Shown here piece by piece: positions 1 to 8,491 of a DNA stretch of 40,988 nucleotides. Within the stretch, counting starts at the first letter, position 1; each line of letters starts with the position of its first letter. The position numbers were made by a program, and so were the translations under genes. Below the pieces are notes generated by a model. The model was given only the letters and a program-made list of their open reading frames with translations, was not told the origin of the DNA and made no database searches. The stretch is from Variovorax paradoxus (GTDB taxonomy: Bacteria; Pseudomonadota; Gammaproteobacteria; Burkholderiales; Burkholderiaceae_C), in NCBI RefSeq assembly GCF_000834655.1, contig NZ_JXQQ01000039.1, positions 1 through 40,988 of the forward strand. Reading direction: 5' to 3'.

Positions 1-1223
1 ACCTCGGTGGTCGCCTCTTCGGCGAGCGAGCGGAAGGTGGTCCACTTGCCGCCGACGAGGCCGACGATGGGAATGTCGCGCGTCGCGTTCGGCGGATCGA
101 TCACGACCGAATGATCGCGCGAGATCTGGCCCGGCTTGTCCGCGTCGGAGCGCGCGAGCGGCCGCACGCCGACATAGGTGTAGACCACGTTGTCGCGCCC
201 GAAGGCCATGTTGGGGAACACCTCGCGCAGCACGTCGATGAGGTAGTCGACTTCGGCCGGCTCGGTGACGATCTGGTCCGGGTCTTCGACGGGGATGTCG
301 GTCGAGCCCACGAGCACGCGGTCGAGAAAGGGATAGACGATGCACACGCGCCCGTCCACCGCCTCGAAATACGCCATGCGACCGTCGAGCGCATCGCGCA
401 GCGCGGGATGGTCGAGCACGAGGTGCGAGCCCTTGGTGCCCATCACGCGCGGGCCGGCGCCGCCGAGCACCGCTGCGCTGCGGTCCAGCCACGCGCCGGT
501 GGCGTTCACCACGGTGTCGGCCGTCACGCGCACGAGTGCGCCGGTGAGTTCGTCGCGCAAGGTGAGGATGTTGCCCGCGCAGCCCATCACGCGGCAGTAG
601 TTTGCGGCGGCCGAGCGCGGCTGGTCGCGGCATGCGTCGCCGATGAGTTCGAGGATGAGCCATTCGGGATGGCTGATCCATGCATCGAAGAAGGTCGCGG
701 TCCAGCGGATCGCCGCACGGAAAAGGCTGCGGTCGTTGGTCGGCACGCGGCTGATGCGGTGCCCCGGCATCATGCGCTGGCGGCGGCCCAGGATGTCGTA
801 GAGCCGCAGGCCCAGCGCCACCGCCAGGAGCCCGCGCGTGCGCTGCGGCGGCGTGCGGCCGAAGAACTTGAGCGCGCTGCTCATGAGGCCGCCGAAGAAG
901 TTCGCGAGCGGCACCACGGTCTTGAGCGGGCGCACGAGGTGCGGGGCGTTCCGCAGCAGCAGGTTGCGCTCGCGCGTGGCCTCGGCCACCAGCGAGAAGC
1001 TGCCGTTTTCCAGGTAGCGCAGGCCGCCGTGGATCATGCGCGAGGGCGCGCTGCTGGCGCCCGCGCCGAAGTCGCCCTTGTCGACGATGAGGCAATCGAC
1101 GCGCTGCAGCGAAAGATCGCGGAACACGCCGACGCCGTTGATGCCGGCACCGACGATGACGGTGGAGAAATGGCGGTCCGCCAGGGAAGCAGGACGCACG
1201 AAGGGAAGTTGCCATGCGCTCAT
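1..1223 (-). CDS. GlpD-like FAD-dependent polyol/glycerol-3-phosphate dehydrogenase (C-terminus beyond window)
   Basis: The first 407 residues are visible; the 3' end lies left of the window. An N-terminal dinucleotide-binding motif (VIVGAGINGVG, glycines 25, 27 and 30) is followed by GDFGAGASSAPSRMIHGGLRYLE, the conserved FAD/substrate region of the GlpD family, and later by GSTDIPVEDPD and GLVGGKWTTFRSLAEE, also typical of GlpD. Family members oxidise a polyol phosphate (classically sn-glycerol 3-phosphate) to a keto-phosphate and pass electrons to quinone at the inner membrane. The ATG at 1223 overlaps the stop of the upstream kinase as ATGA, so the two are translationally coupled. Pairing with a sugar/polyol kinase rather than GlpK/GlpF suggests a substrate other than glycerol, as for the GlpD homologue EryB of erythritol operons. 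The family is clear; the substrate is inference. Confidence 0.88.
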   Translation of the reverse strand, partial: MSAWQLPFVRPASLADRHFSTVIVGAGINGVGVFRDLSLQRVDCLIVDKGDFGAGASSAPSRMIHGGLRYLENGSFSLVAEATRERNLLLRNAPHLVRPLKTVVPLANFFGGLMSSALKFFGRTPPQRTRGLLAVALGLRLYDILGRRQRMMPGHRISRVPTNDRSLFRAAIRWTATFFDAWISHPEWLILELIGDACRDQPRSAAANYCRVMGCAGNILTLRDELTGALVRVTADTVVNATGAWLDRSAAVLGGAGPRVMGTKGSHLVLDHPALRDALDGRMAYFEAVDGRVCIVYPFLDRVLVGSTDIPVEDPDQIVTEPAEVDYLIDVLREVFPNMAFGRDNVVYTYVGVRPLARSDADKPGQISRDHSVVIDPPNATRDIPIVGLVGGKWTTFRSLAEEATTE

Positions 1224-2767
1224 GGAGAAACCTCCGCGCTGCGCGCTGCGGTGCGGGCGTCTTCGGGCGGCCGTGCGGCGCTCTGCGCACCGCCCGCGAT
1301 GTGGGTGAAAACAGGTGACATGCTGTCGATCAGTTCGTTGAAATCGGCGTTGAAATCCGCATGGGCGCGTGCGTCCCTTGCATCGGGTTCGATGAGGTCG
1401 CACGGCGCGAGCAGCGCGCTGCCCTCGGCCCCGTCGTCCAGGCCCTGCGATAGGGCCGCGTAGAGCGCGGCGCCGCGCGCGCCGGTTTCGTCGTCGGCGC
1501 AGCGCTCGACCGGGCGCCCCAGGAGCGAGGCGAGCAGGCGCACGAGGCGCGCGTCGCTCGCGCCGCCGCCCAGCACGGTCGAGGCGGAAACGGCGAGGCC
1601 GCCGGCTGCCAGGCGCGCCGTCTGGCGCACATGCAGCGCCGCCACGGCATCGACCACGGCGCGTGCCATGTCGGCGCGGGTGTGATGGCTCTTGAGGCCC
1701 ACGAAGCCCGCCGTCACGCCACCGCCACCGTTGATGAAGGGCGCGAAGCGCAGGCCGTTCGCGCCGAGCGGCACGGTCATGGCAAGGTCGACCACCGCGC
1801 GCGCATCGGGCAGCGCGAGCACGCCGGCGAGCCACGCGATGTTGGCCATCGAGGACGGGCTGTTCTCCATGTAGAGGCGCTCGTGCGTGCGACCGAAATT
1901 CACCACGGAGGCGACGGCGGGCTTGGGCTCCATGACCGGGCCGATGACCGCGTTCACGCACCACGTGCCGAACACCTGCACTGCGCGGCCGCGGCCTTCG
2001 GCGCAGATCGCGGTCATCGAGGCGAGCAGGTCGATGGCGCCCATCGCGACGGGAATGCCCGCCGGCAGCCCGCACAGCGCCGCCTCGGAGGGGCGCAGCT
2101 TGCCGAGCACCGTGCCGCTCGGCAGGATCGGGCCGAAGTTGTGCGCGCCCAGGTCCGTGAGGCCCGAAGCGTCGAAGGCGATCTGCGACCAGCCGCCGGT
2201 GGCGAGCGACACGAGGCCGGCGGTGCTCGCATCGCTCGCATCGGTGGCGATTTCGCCGGTGAGCAGGAAGCCGAGGTAGTCCTTCGCGAAGAGCAGCCGG
2301 CGCAGCTCGCCGCGCTGCACGGCATCGGCGCCCAGCAGCTCGGCGGCGATCACCGTCGGCTGGCCGGGCCAGGGGCCGCAGCCCACGTCGTCGAAGAGCC
2401 GCGTGCCGTGGCTCCTGGCGAGCGTTCGTGCCCGGGCATCGGCGCGCTGGTCGGTGGAGGCGACGGCGCGGCCGCCAACCAGTTCGTTGTTCGCATCGAG
2501 CGCGTAGAGGCCGGCGCCGTGGCCGGTGCAGGCCATGGCGCGGACCTCGGCCGCGCGCGGCCCGAGCTGGTGGGCCACGTCGCGCAGCACGTGGGTGAGC
2601 GCGGCGCGGATGGCCGCGGCGCGCACTTCGCAGCCGCCGCCGGCGAGCCGGTCGTGCGGCAAAGGCATGCGGGACAGGGCAACGGCGCGGCCGCTTCCGG
2701 CTTCGAGGGCAAGCGCTTTCAGGCTGCTCGAGCCCATGTCCACGCCGATCAGTATGTTTGGCATCAT
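1220..2767 (-). CDS. FGGY-family carbohydrate (polyol) kinase
   Basis: This 515-residue protein is of normal FGGY length. The N-terminal ATPase-fold strand ILIGVDMGSSSLKALALE (residues 5-22) carries the phosphate-binding DxGSSSxK. The motif ACTGHGAGLYALD follows, resembling the GHGxGLYxxD seen in polyol/xylulose-type kinases rather than the DQGTTSSR of glycerol kinase. MGAIDLLASM places the likely catalytic Asp at residue 246, and VLGGGASDARLVRLLASLLGRPV is the C-terminal nucleotide-binding segment. It should phosphorylate an incoming sugar or polyol using ATP in the cytoplasm. Two adjacent ATGs occur at 2767 and 2764, and the first is used here. The stop overlaps the next start (ATGA at 1223-1220). 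It is divergent from the ABC transporter genes, which probably deliver its substrate. Confidence 0.9.
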   Translation of the reverse strand: MMPNILIGVDMGSSSLKALALEAGSGRAVALSRMPLPHDRLAGGGCEVRAAAIRAALTHVLRDVAHQLGPRAAEVRAMACTGHGAGLYALDANNELVGGRAVASTDQRADARARTLARSHGTRLFDDVGCGPWPGQPTVIAAELLGADAVQRGELRRLLFAKDYLGFLLTGEIATDASDASTAGLVSLATGGWSQIAFDASGLTDLGAHNFGPILPSGTVLGKLRPSEAALCGLPAGIPVAMGAIDLLASMTAICAEGRGRAVQVFGTWCVNAVIGPVMEPKPAVASVVNFGRTHERLYMENSPSSMANIAWLAGVLALPDARAVVDLAMTVPLGANGLRFAPFINGGGGVTAGFVGLKSHHTRADMARAVVDAVAALHVRQTARLAAGGLAVSASTVLGGGASDARLVRLLASLLGRPVERCADDETGARGAALYAALSQGLDDGAEGSALLAPCDLIEPDARDARAHADFNADFNELIDSMSPVFTHIAGGAQSAARPPEDARTAARSAEVSP

Positions 2768-2866
2768 GTCATAACAGCTTCGGCGGAAAAAAAGCCCATC
2801 GCCAGTAGCGTTTCCCCTAGTACTCGGCGCAATCAGGCCGGGATTACATTCTAGCCTGTCATAACA
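2767..2866. promoter_or_regulatory. Divergent intergenic region with two identical TGTCATAACA candidate operators
   Basis: The 180-bp gap between the kinase start (2767) and the binding-protein start (2948) contains the same 10-mer TGTCATAACA at 2767-2776 and 2857-2866. Each has inverted TGT/ACA ends, the layout of a short dyad such as GntR- or LacI-type regulators use. One copy abuts the kinase start codon and the other lies about 80 bp upstream of the transporter gene, so one regulator could control both directions. No regulator gene is adjacent. The exact repeat is seen; the operator role is inferred. Confidence 0.4.
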
Positions 2867-2947
2867 ACTGATGTGACATTGAGGTCCCGAAGACCTGCTC
2901 GAAAAGAGAGGTCGCAAGCTCTGCCAGTCAACGTGAGGAGACAAAGA

Positions 2948-3994
2948 ATGAGGCGTAATTTCCTGAAGTCCGCAGCCGCCGCCGGTATCGGCCTGGCCGG
3001 TGCGAGCGCATTCGCGCAACAGCAAGCAGCTGCCCCTGCAGCAGGCGCGGGCCTGCGCGGCAACGCCAGCGACGTCTACGTGATGAACGTGATGGTCTCC
3101 GGCGTGGAGTACTGGTTTCCGGTCTACGAAATGATGAAGCAGCTCGGCCGCACGCTGGGCGTGAAGACGCGCTACACCGGCACGCCGGAGTACGACGTGA
3201 ACAAGCAGCTCGCATCGTTCGAGCAGGAACTGGCTCGCAAGCCAGCGGGCATCCTGCTGCACCCGATGAACCCGGACCCCTTCATCGAGCCGATCAACCG
3301 CGCCGCGGCGATGGGCATCCCGGTGGTCACCTTCGCGGCCGATTCGCCCAACTCCAAGCGCACCTCGTTCGTCACCTCCGACAACGACCGCGAAGGCACG
3401 CAGGCGGCCGATGCGATTGCCGCCTCGCTCAACGGCAAGGGCGAATACGCCGTGCTGGAGAACCCGGGCCAGGACAACCACGACCGCCGCATCGCCGCCT
3501 TCGTGAATCGCATGAAGACCAAGCACACGGGCATGAAGCTGGTCGGGCGCGCCGCCAGCAACCAGGACCCGAACAAGGCCTACCAGGCGGTGCTGAGCCT
3601 GGCGCAAGCCAACCCGAACCTGGGCGCACTTTTCATGCCCGAGGCCAACTCGGCGCTCGGCGCTGCGCAGGCCAAGGTCGAGACCAAGAAGAACATCAAG
3701 GTGATGTGCTGCGACGTGAACGCCAAGATCCTGGACATGATCAAGTCGGGCGACGTGTTCGGCGCGATCAACCCGAACCAAGGCATGCAGGGCTACATGG
3801 GCATGATGATGCTGTTCCTGGCGAAGAACCCCTCGCTCATCGACCCGATGAACGACGCCAAGCGCAACGGCACGAACCCGATGTCGGTCCCCTTCCTGGA
3901 CAACGGCCTCGCAGTGGTGAGCAAGGCCAACGCGGACGACTTCTACTGGGACAAGTACCTCGCGCGCCGCGGCACCAAGGGAATCGGCGAATGA
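2948..3994 (+). CDS. Sugar ABC transporter substrate-binding protein (CUT2 type, Tat-like signal)
   Basis: This 348-residue protein belongs to the periplasmic-binding/LacI-like sugar-binding family (RbsB/XylF type). The N-terminus MRRNFLKSAAAAGIGLAG matches the twin-arginine RRxFLK pattern, followed by a weakly hydrophobic stretch and an AFA cleavage site near residue 23, so export may be by Tat rather than Sec. The body contains GILLHPMNPDPFIEPINRAAAMGIPVVTFAADSPNS, the sugar-binding core of this family, and VLENPGQDNHDRRIAAF. The ATG at 2948 is preceded by GAGGAG at suitable spacing. It heads the run binding protein, ATPase, permease, aldo/keto reductase and aldolase. The sugar is not identifiable from sequence. 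Confidence 0.9.
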   Translation: MRRNFLKSAAAAGIGLAGASAFAQQQAAAPAAGAGLRGNASDVYVMNVMVSGVEYWFPVYEMMKQLGRTLGVKTRYTGTPEYDVNKQLASFEQELARKPAGILLHPMNPDPFIEPINRAAAMGIPVVTFAADSPNSKRTSFVTSDNDREGTQAADAIAASLNGKGEYAVLENPGQDNHDRRIAAFVNRMKTKHTGMKLVGRAASNQDPNKAYQAVLSLAQANPNLGALFMPEANSALGAAQAKVETKKNIKVMCCDVNAKILDMIKSGDVFGAINPNQGMQGYMGMMMLFLAKNPSLIDPMNDAKRNGTNPMSVPFLDNGLAVVSKANADDFYWDKYLARRGTKGIGE

Positions 3995-4010
3995 GCGCGG
4001 AGGTTGCCCG

Positions 4011-5537
4011 ATGAGCGCTGTGGGCCCTTCTGCATTGCTCGAACTGCGCGGCATCAGCAAGCGCTTCGGCGCTTCGCGCGCGCTCTCGGGTGTGGACTTC
4101 TCGCTGCACGCGGGCGAGATCCACGCCCTGTGCGGCGAGAACGGCGCCGGGAAGTCGACGTTGATGAACATCATCGACGGCATCCACCGCCCCGACGAGG
4201 GCGAGATCCTGCTGAACGGCCAGAAGGTCGTGATCGACGGCCCGGCGCATGCGATGCGCCTGGGCATCGGCCTGGTCCACCAGGAGATCGCGCTGTGCGC
4301 CGACGCGACCGTCGCCGAGAACATCTTCATGCCCGAGATCAACGCCGGCAAGGCGGCGTGGATGAACTACGCGAGCTTCAACGAACGCGCGGCCCAGGTG
4401 CTGCGCCGCCTGGGGCAGGACATCGACCCCGCCATGCCGGTGGGCGAACTCTCCATCTCCAGCCAGCAGCTGGTGGAGATCGCCAAGGCGCTCACGCTCG
4501 ACTGCAAGGTGCTGATCCTCGATGAGCCCACGGCCGCGCTGACCGACAACGAGTCGGCGGCGCTGTTCCGCGTGCTGCACGACCTGAAGGCCCAGGGCAT
4601 CGGCATCATCTACATCAGCCATCGCATGGCCGAGATCTTCACGCACTGCGACCGTGTCACCGTGCTGCGCGATGGGCGCAATGTGCACTGCGGACCGCTG
4701 GCCGGGTCGACGCCCGACGAGCTGGTGCGCCGCATGGTCGGGCGCGACCTGGGCAACTACTACCCGCCCAAGCAATCCGTTGCGGAATCCTCCGGGCCCG
4801 TGCTCGAAGTGAGCGACATCGCCGACGGCGAGCGGGTGCACGGCGTTTCCTTTGCACTGAAGCGCGGCGAGATCCTCGGCATCGCGGGCCTCATGGGAGC
4901 CGGCCGCAGCGAGCTTGCAGAAACCATCTGCGGCCTGCGCGTCGCCAGGCGCGGCACGGTGCGCCTGGCCGGCAAGGCGCTGACCATCCGCAAGTACAGC
5001 GACGCGCTGCGCGAAGGCATCGCCTACCTCAGCGAAGACCGCAAGGCAGCCGGCGTGTTCCTCGACTTGCCGATCGCGCAGAACGTGTCGTCGATGGCGC
5101 TCGGCCGCGTGAGCTCGGCCTGGGGCCTCTTGCAGCGCTCGGCCGAGCACAAGCTCGCGAAGACGCTAGGCGCCAAGTTGAACCTGAAATCCGACGGTGT
5201 CGCCATCGAGGTCTCCAGCCTCTCGGGCGGCAATCAGCAGAAGGTGGCCATCGCCAAGCTGCTGGCCACCAACCCGTCGGTGCTCTTGATGGACGAGCCC
5301 ACGCGCGGCGTGGACGTGGGCGCGAAATCGGAGATCCACCACATCCTGCGCGAGCTCGCGAACCAGGGCGTGGGCGTGATTGTGATCTCGTCGGAACTGC
5401 CCGAAATCATCGGCCTGTGCGACCGGGCCCTGGTGATCCGCGACGGCCAGGTCGCGGGCGAACTCGAATCGAACGAAATGACGGAAGAGGCCCTGCTGCG
5501 GCTGGCTTCCGGACTCTGCGAACAGGAAACAGCATGA
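4011..5537 (+). CDS. Sugar ABC transporter ATP-binding protein, two fused NBDs (RbsA/MglA/XylG type)
   Basis: This 508-residue tandem ATPase is typical of CUT2 importers. NBD1 has Walker [10 protein letters not shown] (residues 42-50, Lys48), a variant signature LSISSQQ (about 147-153) and Walker B VLILDEPTAAL. NBD2 has the degenerate Walker A GLMGAGRSE, the canonical signature LSGGNQQ (from residue 404) and Walker B VLLMDEPTRGVDVG. This asymmetry is normal for the family. The gene starts 16 bases after the binding-protein stop with a GCGGAGG ribosome site, and its stop overlaps the permease ATG (ATGA at 5534). It couples ATP hydrolysis to sugar import on the cytoplasmic face of the inner membrane. 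Confidence 0.95.
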   Translation: MSAVGPSALLELRGISKRFGASRALSGVDFSLHAGEIHALCGENGAGKSTLMNIIDGIHRPDEGEILLNGQKVVIDGPAHAMRLGIGLVHQEIALCADATVAENIFMPEINAGKAAWMNYASFNERAAQVLRRLGQDIDPAMPVGELSISSQQLVEIAKALTLDCKVLILDEPTAALTDNESAALFRVLHDLKAQGIGIIYISHRMAEIFTHCDRVTVLRDGRNVHCGPLAGSTPDELVRRMVGRDLGNYYPPKQSVAESSGPVLEVSDIADGERVHGVSFALKRGEILGIAGLMGAGRSELAETICGLRVARRGTVRLAGKALTIRKYSDALREGIAYLSEDRKAAGVFLDLPIAQNVSSMALGRVSSAWGLLQRSAEHKLAKTLGAKLNLKSDGVAIEVSSLSGGNQQKVAIAKLLATNPSVLLMDEPTRGVDVGAKSEIHHILRELANQGVGVIVISSELPEIIGLCDRALVIRDGQVAGELESNEMTEEALLRLASGLCEQETA

Positions 5538-6550
5538 ACTACCCGGCACAACTCGATGCGGGCCTTCCCCCCAGGCAATCAGGAGGCGACCCCGTGAAGC
5601 CCGCCAACAAACTCACGAGCATGCGCGAAGCAGGGCTGCTTCTGATCATCGCGGTGCTGTGCATCGCGATGAGCTTCGCATCGCCCTACTTCCTCACCTG
5701 GGACAACGTGCGCGCGATGCTGCTGTCCTTCTCCATCGAAGGCATCGTGGTGGTGGGCATGACGATCCTTTTGATCGTCGGCGGCATCGACCTCTCGGTG
5801 GGCTCGGTGGTGTGCTTCGCGATGGTGGTGACGGGCAAGCTCTTCCTGATGGGCGTGGACCCGTGGCTTGCGAGCCTCGTGGCCATCGGCATGTGCGGGC
5901 TCATCGGCGCCATGATCGGCGGCTGCGTCACGCGCATCGGCCTCAATCACTTCATCGCCTCGCTGGCGTTCATGGTGATCGTGCGGGGCCTGTGCCTGGC
6001 GCTCACGCAGGGCACGCCGCAGTCGCTGTTCTCGCTGCCCGCGGAATTCAAGTTCATCGGGCAAGGCACGCTCTTCGGCGTGCCGGCGGTCATCCTGATC
6101 TTCCTGGCGATCGTGGTGGTGAGCGACTTCGTGCTGCGCCGCTCGACATTGCTGCGCCGCGTGTTCTACACGGGCAGCAACGAGAAGGCGGCGCTCTATT
6201 CGGGCATCCGCGTGGGACGCGTGAAGTTCTGGGTCACCGTGCTGTGCTCGGCCTGCGCCGGTCTCGCGGGCGTGATCTACACGGCGCGCTTCGGCGCCGC
6301 CACGCCGACCTTCGGCATGGGCATGGAACTGAACGTGATCGCCGCCGCGGTGATCGGCGGCGCAAGCCTCAAGGGCGGCTCGGGCACGGTGCTGGGCGCG
6401 GTGCTCGGCCTGGCCCTCCTCTCGGTGGTGACCAGCTCCCTGATCCTGCTGGACGTGTCGCCTTACTGGCAGGACGTGATCAAGGGCCTGATCCTGCTCG
6501 CGGCCGTGACCATCGACCACATCATGAACACGAGAAAGAAAACGCGATGA
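5534..6550 (+). CDS. Sugar ABC transporter permease (CUT2, RbsC/XylH-like)
   Basis: This is a polytopic membrane protein with about eight to ten hydrophobic segments, including LLLIIAVLCIAMSFASPYFL near the start. It carries the family hallmarks GIVVVGMTILLIVGGIDLSVGS, GLNHFIASLAFMVIVRGLCL and LNVIAAAVIGGASLKGGSGT. It forms the membrane channel with the upstream ATPase and binding protein. The start shown is the ATGA-overlapping ATG (338 residues). A GTG at 5594, seven bases after a perfect AGGAGG, would give 318 residues starting MKPANKL and may be the main start. The first 20 residues (MNYPAQLDAGLPP onward) are proline-rich and not obviously family-conserved. The stop overlaps the next gene's ATG by ATGA. 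Confidence 0.92.
   Translation: MNYPAQLDAGLPPRQSGGDPVKPANKLTSMREAGLLLIIAVLCIAMSFASPYFLTWDNVRAMLLSFSIEGIVVVGMTILLIVGGIDLSVGSVVCFAMVVTGKLFLMGVDPWLASLVAIGMCGLIGAMIGGCVTRIGLNHFIASLAFMVIVRGLCLALTQGTPQSLFSLPAEFKFIGQGTLFGVPAVILIFLAIVVVSDFVLRRSTLLRRVFYTGSNEKAALYSGIRVGRVKFWVTVLCSACAGLAGVIYTARFGAATPTFGMGMELNVIAAAVIGGASLKGGSGTVLGAVLGLALLSVVTSSLILLDVSPYWQDVIKGLILLAAVTIDHIMNTRKKTR
5581..5596 (+). promoter_or_regulatory. Strong Shine-Dalgarno AGGAGG before in-frame GTG of the permease
   Basis: AGGAGG at 5581-5586 is followed after seven bases by an in-frame GTG at 5594-5596. It is the best ribosome-binding match around this permease. Initiation here would give a protein 20 residues shorter than from the ATG at 5534. 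Confidence 0.5.
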
Positions 6551-7551
6551 GCCAACCGCAGATGATGCAGATGAAGAAGACAACGCTGGGCCCGTCGGGC
6601 ATCGAATGCTCGGCCATCGGCCTGGGCACCTGGGCCATGGGCGGCTGGATGTGGGGCGGCGGGGACAACGCGGCCGCCGTCATCGCGATCCAGGCCTCGC
6701 TCGACGCGGGCGTGAACCTGATCGACACCGCGCCGGCCTACGGCCTCGGCCGCTCCGAGAGCATCGTCGGTGCCGCGCTCAAGGGACGCCGGCAGGAGGC
6801 GGTGATCGCCACCAAGTGCGGCCTCGTCTGGCACACACAACAAGGTACGCACTTCTTCGAAGAAGACGGCCACCCGGTGTACCGCTTCCTCGGGCGCGAA
6901 TCGATCTTCCATGAGTGCGAAGAGAGCCTCAAGCGCCTGCAGACCGACTACATCGACCTCTATATCACGCACTGGCAGGACAGCACCACGCCCGTGGCCG
7001 AGACCATGGACGCGCTGCTCGACCTGAAGAAGCAGGGAAAGATCCGCGCCATCGGCGTGAGCAACGTGAGCCCCGAAACACTCGCTGAATACCTGCGCTA
7101 CGGCCCGGTCGATGCGGCGCAGGAGCGCTACAGCCTGATCGACCGCGAGATCGAAGCCACGCTCGCGCCGCTGTGCAGCGAGCACAACGTCGCGGTGCTC
7201 GGCTACTCGTCGCTGGCGCTGGGCCTTCTTGCCGGCCCCATCGATCCCGAGCGCGAATTCAAGGGCGACGACCAGCGTGCGAGCAACCCGCGCTTCAGCG
7301 CCGCCAACCGCGCGACGCTCAAGGCCTTCTTCGAAGAGCTCGAACCCGTGCGCGCCAAGCTCGGCTGCTCGTTCGGCCAGATGATGATCGCGTGGACGGT
7401 CGCGCGCGGCAACGTGGCCGTCGCGCTCTGCGGCGCGCGCGTGCGCCAGCAGGCCATCGAGAACGCCGGTGCCGGTGCGGTCGCGCTGGACGACGAGGCC
7501 CTGCGGCTGATCGACGCCGCGGCGAAGCGCCACCTCTCCGCGCTCGCCTGA
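6547..7551 (+). CDS. Aldo/keto reductase
   Basis: This 334-residue (alpha/beta)8 NADPH-dependent oxidoreductase carries the full AKR tetrad: Asp60 and Tyr65 in NLIDTAPAYGLGRSE, Lys90 in IATKCGL and His142 in YITHWQDS. KIRAIGVSNVS and the C-terminal FGQMMIAWTVARGNVAVALCGAR segment are typical of the IolS/YajO-like branch that acts on sugars and sugar derivatives. It overlaps the permease stop by ATGA and precedes the aldolase by 58 bases. In context it probably oxidises or reduces the imported sugar or a pathway intermediate; direction and substrate are unknown. Length and motifs are intact. Confidence 0.92.
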   Translation: MSQPQMMQMKKTTLGPSGIECSAIGLGTWAMGGWMWGGGDNAAAVIAIQASLDAGVNLIDTAPAYGLGRSESIVGAALKGRRQEAVIATKCGLVWHTQQGTHFFEEDGHPVYRFLGRESIFHECEESLKRLQTDYIDLYITHWQDSTTPVAETMDALLDLKKQGKIRAIGVSNVSPETLAEYLRYGPVDAAQERYSLIDREIEATLAPLCSEHNVAVLGYSSLALGLLAGPIDPEREFKGDDQRASNPRFSAANRATLKAFFEELEPVRAKLGCSFGQMMIAWTVARGNVAVALCGARVRQQAIENAGAGAVALDDEALRLIDAAAKRHLSALA

Positions 7552-7609
7552 GACCCCTGCCTCCCCGCACACCCTCTTCATTCCCGACCCCAACAAGGAG
7601 TTCTTTCCC

Positions 7610-8464
7610 ATGTCGAAAGACAATACAGCACGGCTCAACCGCCTGCTCACCAACGGCCGCTGCCTGGACATCGCCCTGGACCACGGCGTGTGCAACGAGC
7701 CTTCGTTCCTCGACGGCCTGGAGGACATGCCCCAGGTCATCGACAAGCTCGTGGCCGCCGCCCCCGATGCGCTGCAACTGAATTACGGCCAGTCCGACCT
7801 GCTGCAGGACCGACCGGGCCGCGACAAGCCCGCGCTCGTGATGCGCATCGACATGGGCAACCCCTACAACGCCACGCTGCACCGCGTGATGTGGGCCCAG
7901 CTGCAGAACGAGCACGACCCGGTGCTGCCGGCCGTGCAGCGCGATGCGGCTTGCGTGGTCGTCAACCTCTTCATGCTGCCGAACGAGCCCGATCTCTTTC
8001 GCCAGTGCGTGCAGAACATCGCGCGCGTGCGCGCCGACTGCGACCGCTACGGCATGCCGCTGATGATCGAGCCGCTGGTGATGCAGTCGCCCACGCCGGG
8101 CAGCCGCTACATGGTCGACGGCGACGCCGAGAAGATCGTGACGCTCGTGCGCCTCGCGCGCGAGATGGGCGCCGACATCGTCAAGGCCGACCCGACCAGC
8201 GACCCGAAGGATTTCCACCGCGTGGTGCAGGCCGCGCGCTGCCCCGTGCTCGTGCGCGGTGGCGGCCGCGAAGAACTGCAACAGGTGTTCGCGCGCTCGC
8301 GCACGCTGCTGGACCAGGGCGCGGTCGGCATGGTGTACGGGCGCAACGTGTACCAGCACGCGAATCCGTCGGCGGTGGTGAGTGCGCTGATGGCCATGAT
8401 CCACCGCGATGCCAGCGCCGAGGCGGCCTGGAACATCTACGAATCGGGCGGCGCGAACAAGTAG
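7610..8464 (+). CDS. Class I aldolase, DhnA/LsrF-type (DeoC/FbaB superfamily)
   Basis: This 284-residue TIM-barrel protein has the LDIALDHGV motif (Asp24-His25-Gly26), which matches the ALDHG of archaeal-type class I fructose-bisphosphate aldolases. Lys192 in GADIVKADPTSD is the likely Schiff-base lysine, and PVLVRGGGREE is the C-terminal phosphate-binding loop. Family members cleave or form C-C bonds in ketose phosphates. The ATG follows an AAGGAG ribosome site. As last gene of the transporter operon, with the kinase and GlpD-like enzyme divergent, it probably cleaves the keto-phosphate they produce, for example to dihydroxyacetone phosphate plus an aldehyde. Substrate assignment is inference. 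Confidence 0.82.
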   Translation: MSKDNTARLNRLLTNGRCLDIALDHGVCNEPSFLDGLEDMPQVIDKLVAAAPDALQLNYGQSDLLQDRPGRDKPALVMRIDMGNPYNATLHRVMWAQLQNEHDPVLPAVQRDAACVVVNLFMLPNEPDLFRQCVQNIARVRADCDRYGMPLMIEPLVMQSPTPGSRYMVDGDAEKIVTLVRLAREMGADIVKADPTSDPKDFHRVVQAARCPVLVRGGGREELQQVFARSRTLLDQGAVGMVYGRNVYQHANPSAVVSALMAMIHRDASAEAAWNIYESGGANK

Positions 8465-8491
8465 GGCCGTCGCCAGAGGGAGAGAGAACCA

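Noticed and set aside
1220..4351. A 1043-codon minus-strand frame spanning kinase, intergenic region and binding-protein gene
   Set aside because: Only the last 515 codons show FGGY features. The rest is antisense to the binding-protein gene and crosses a promoter region.
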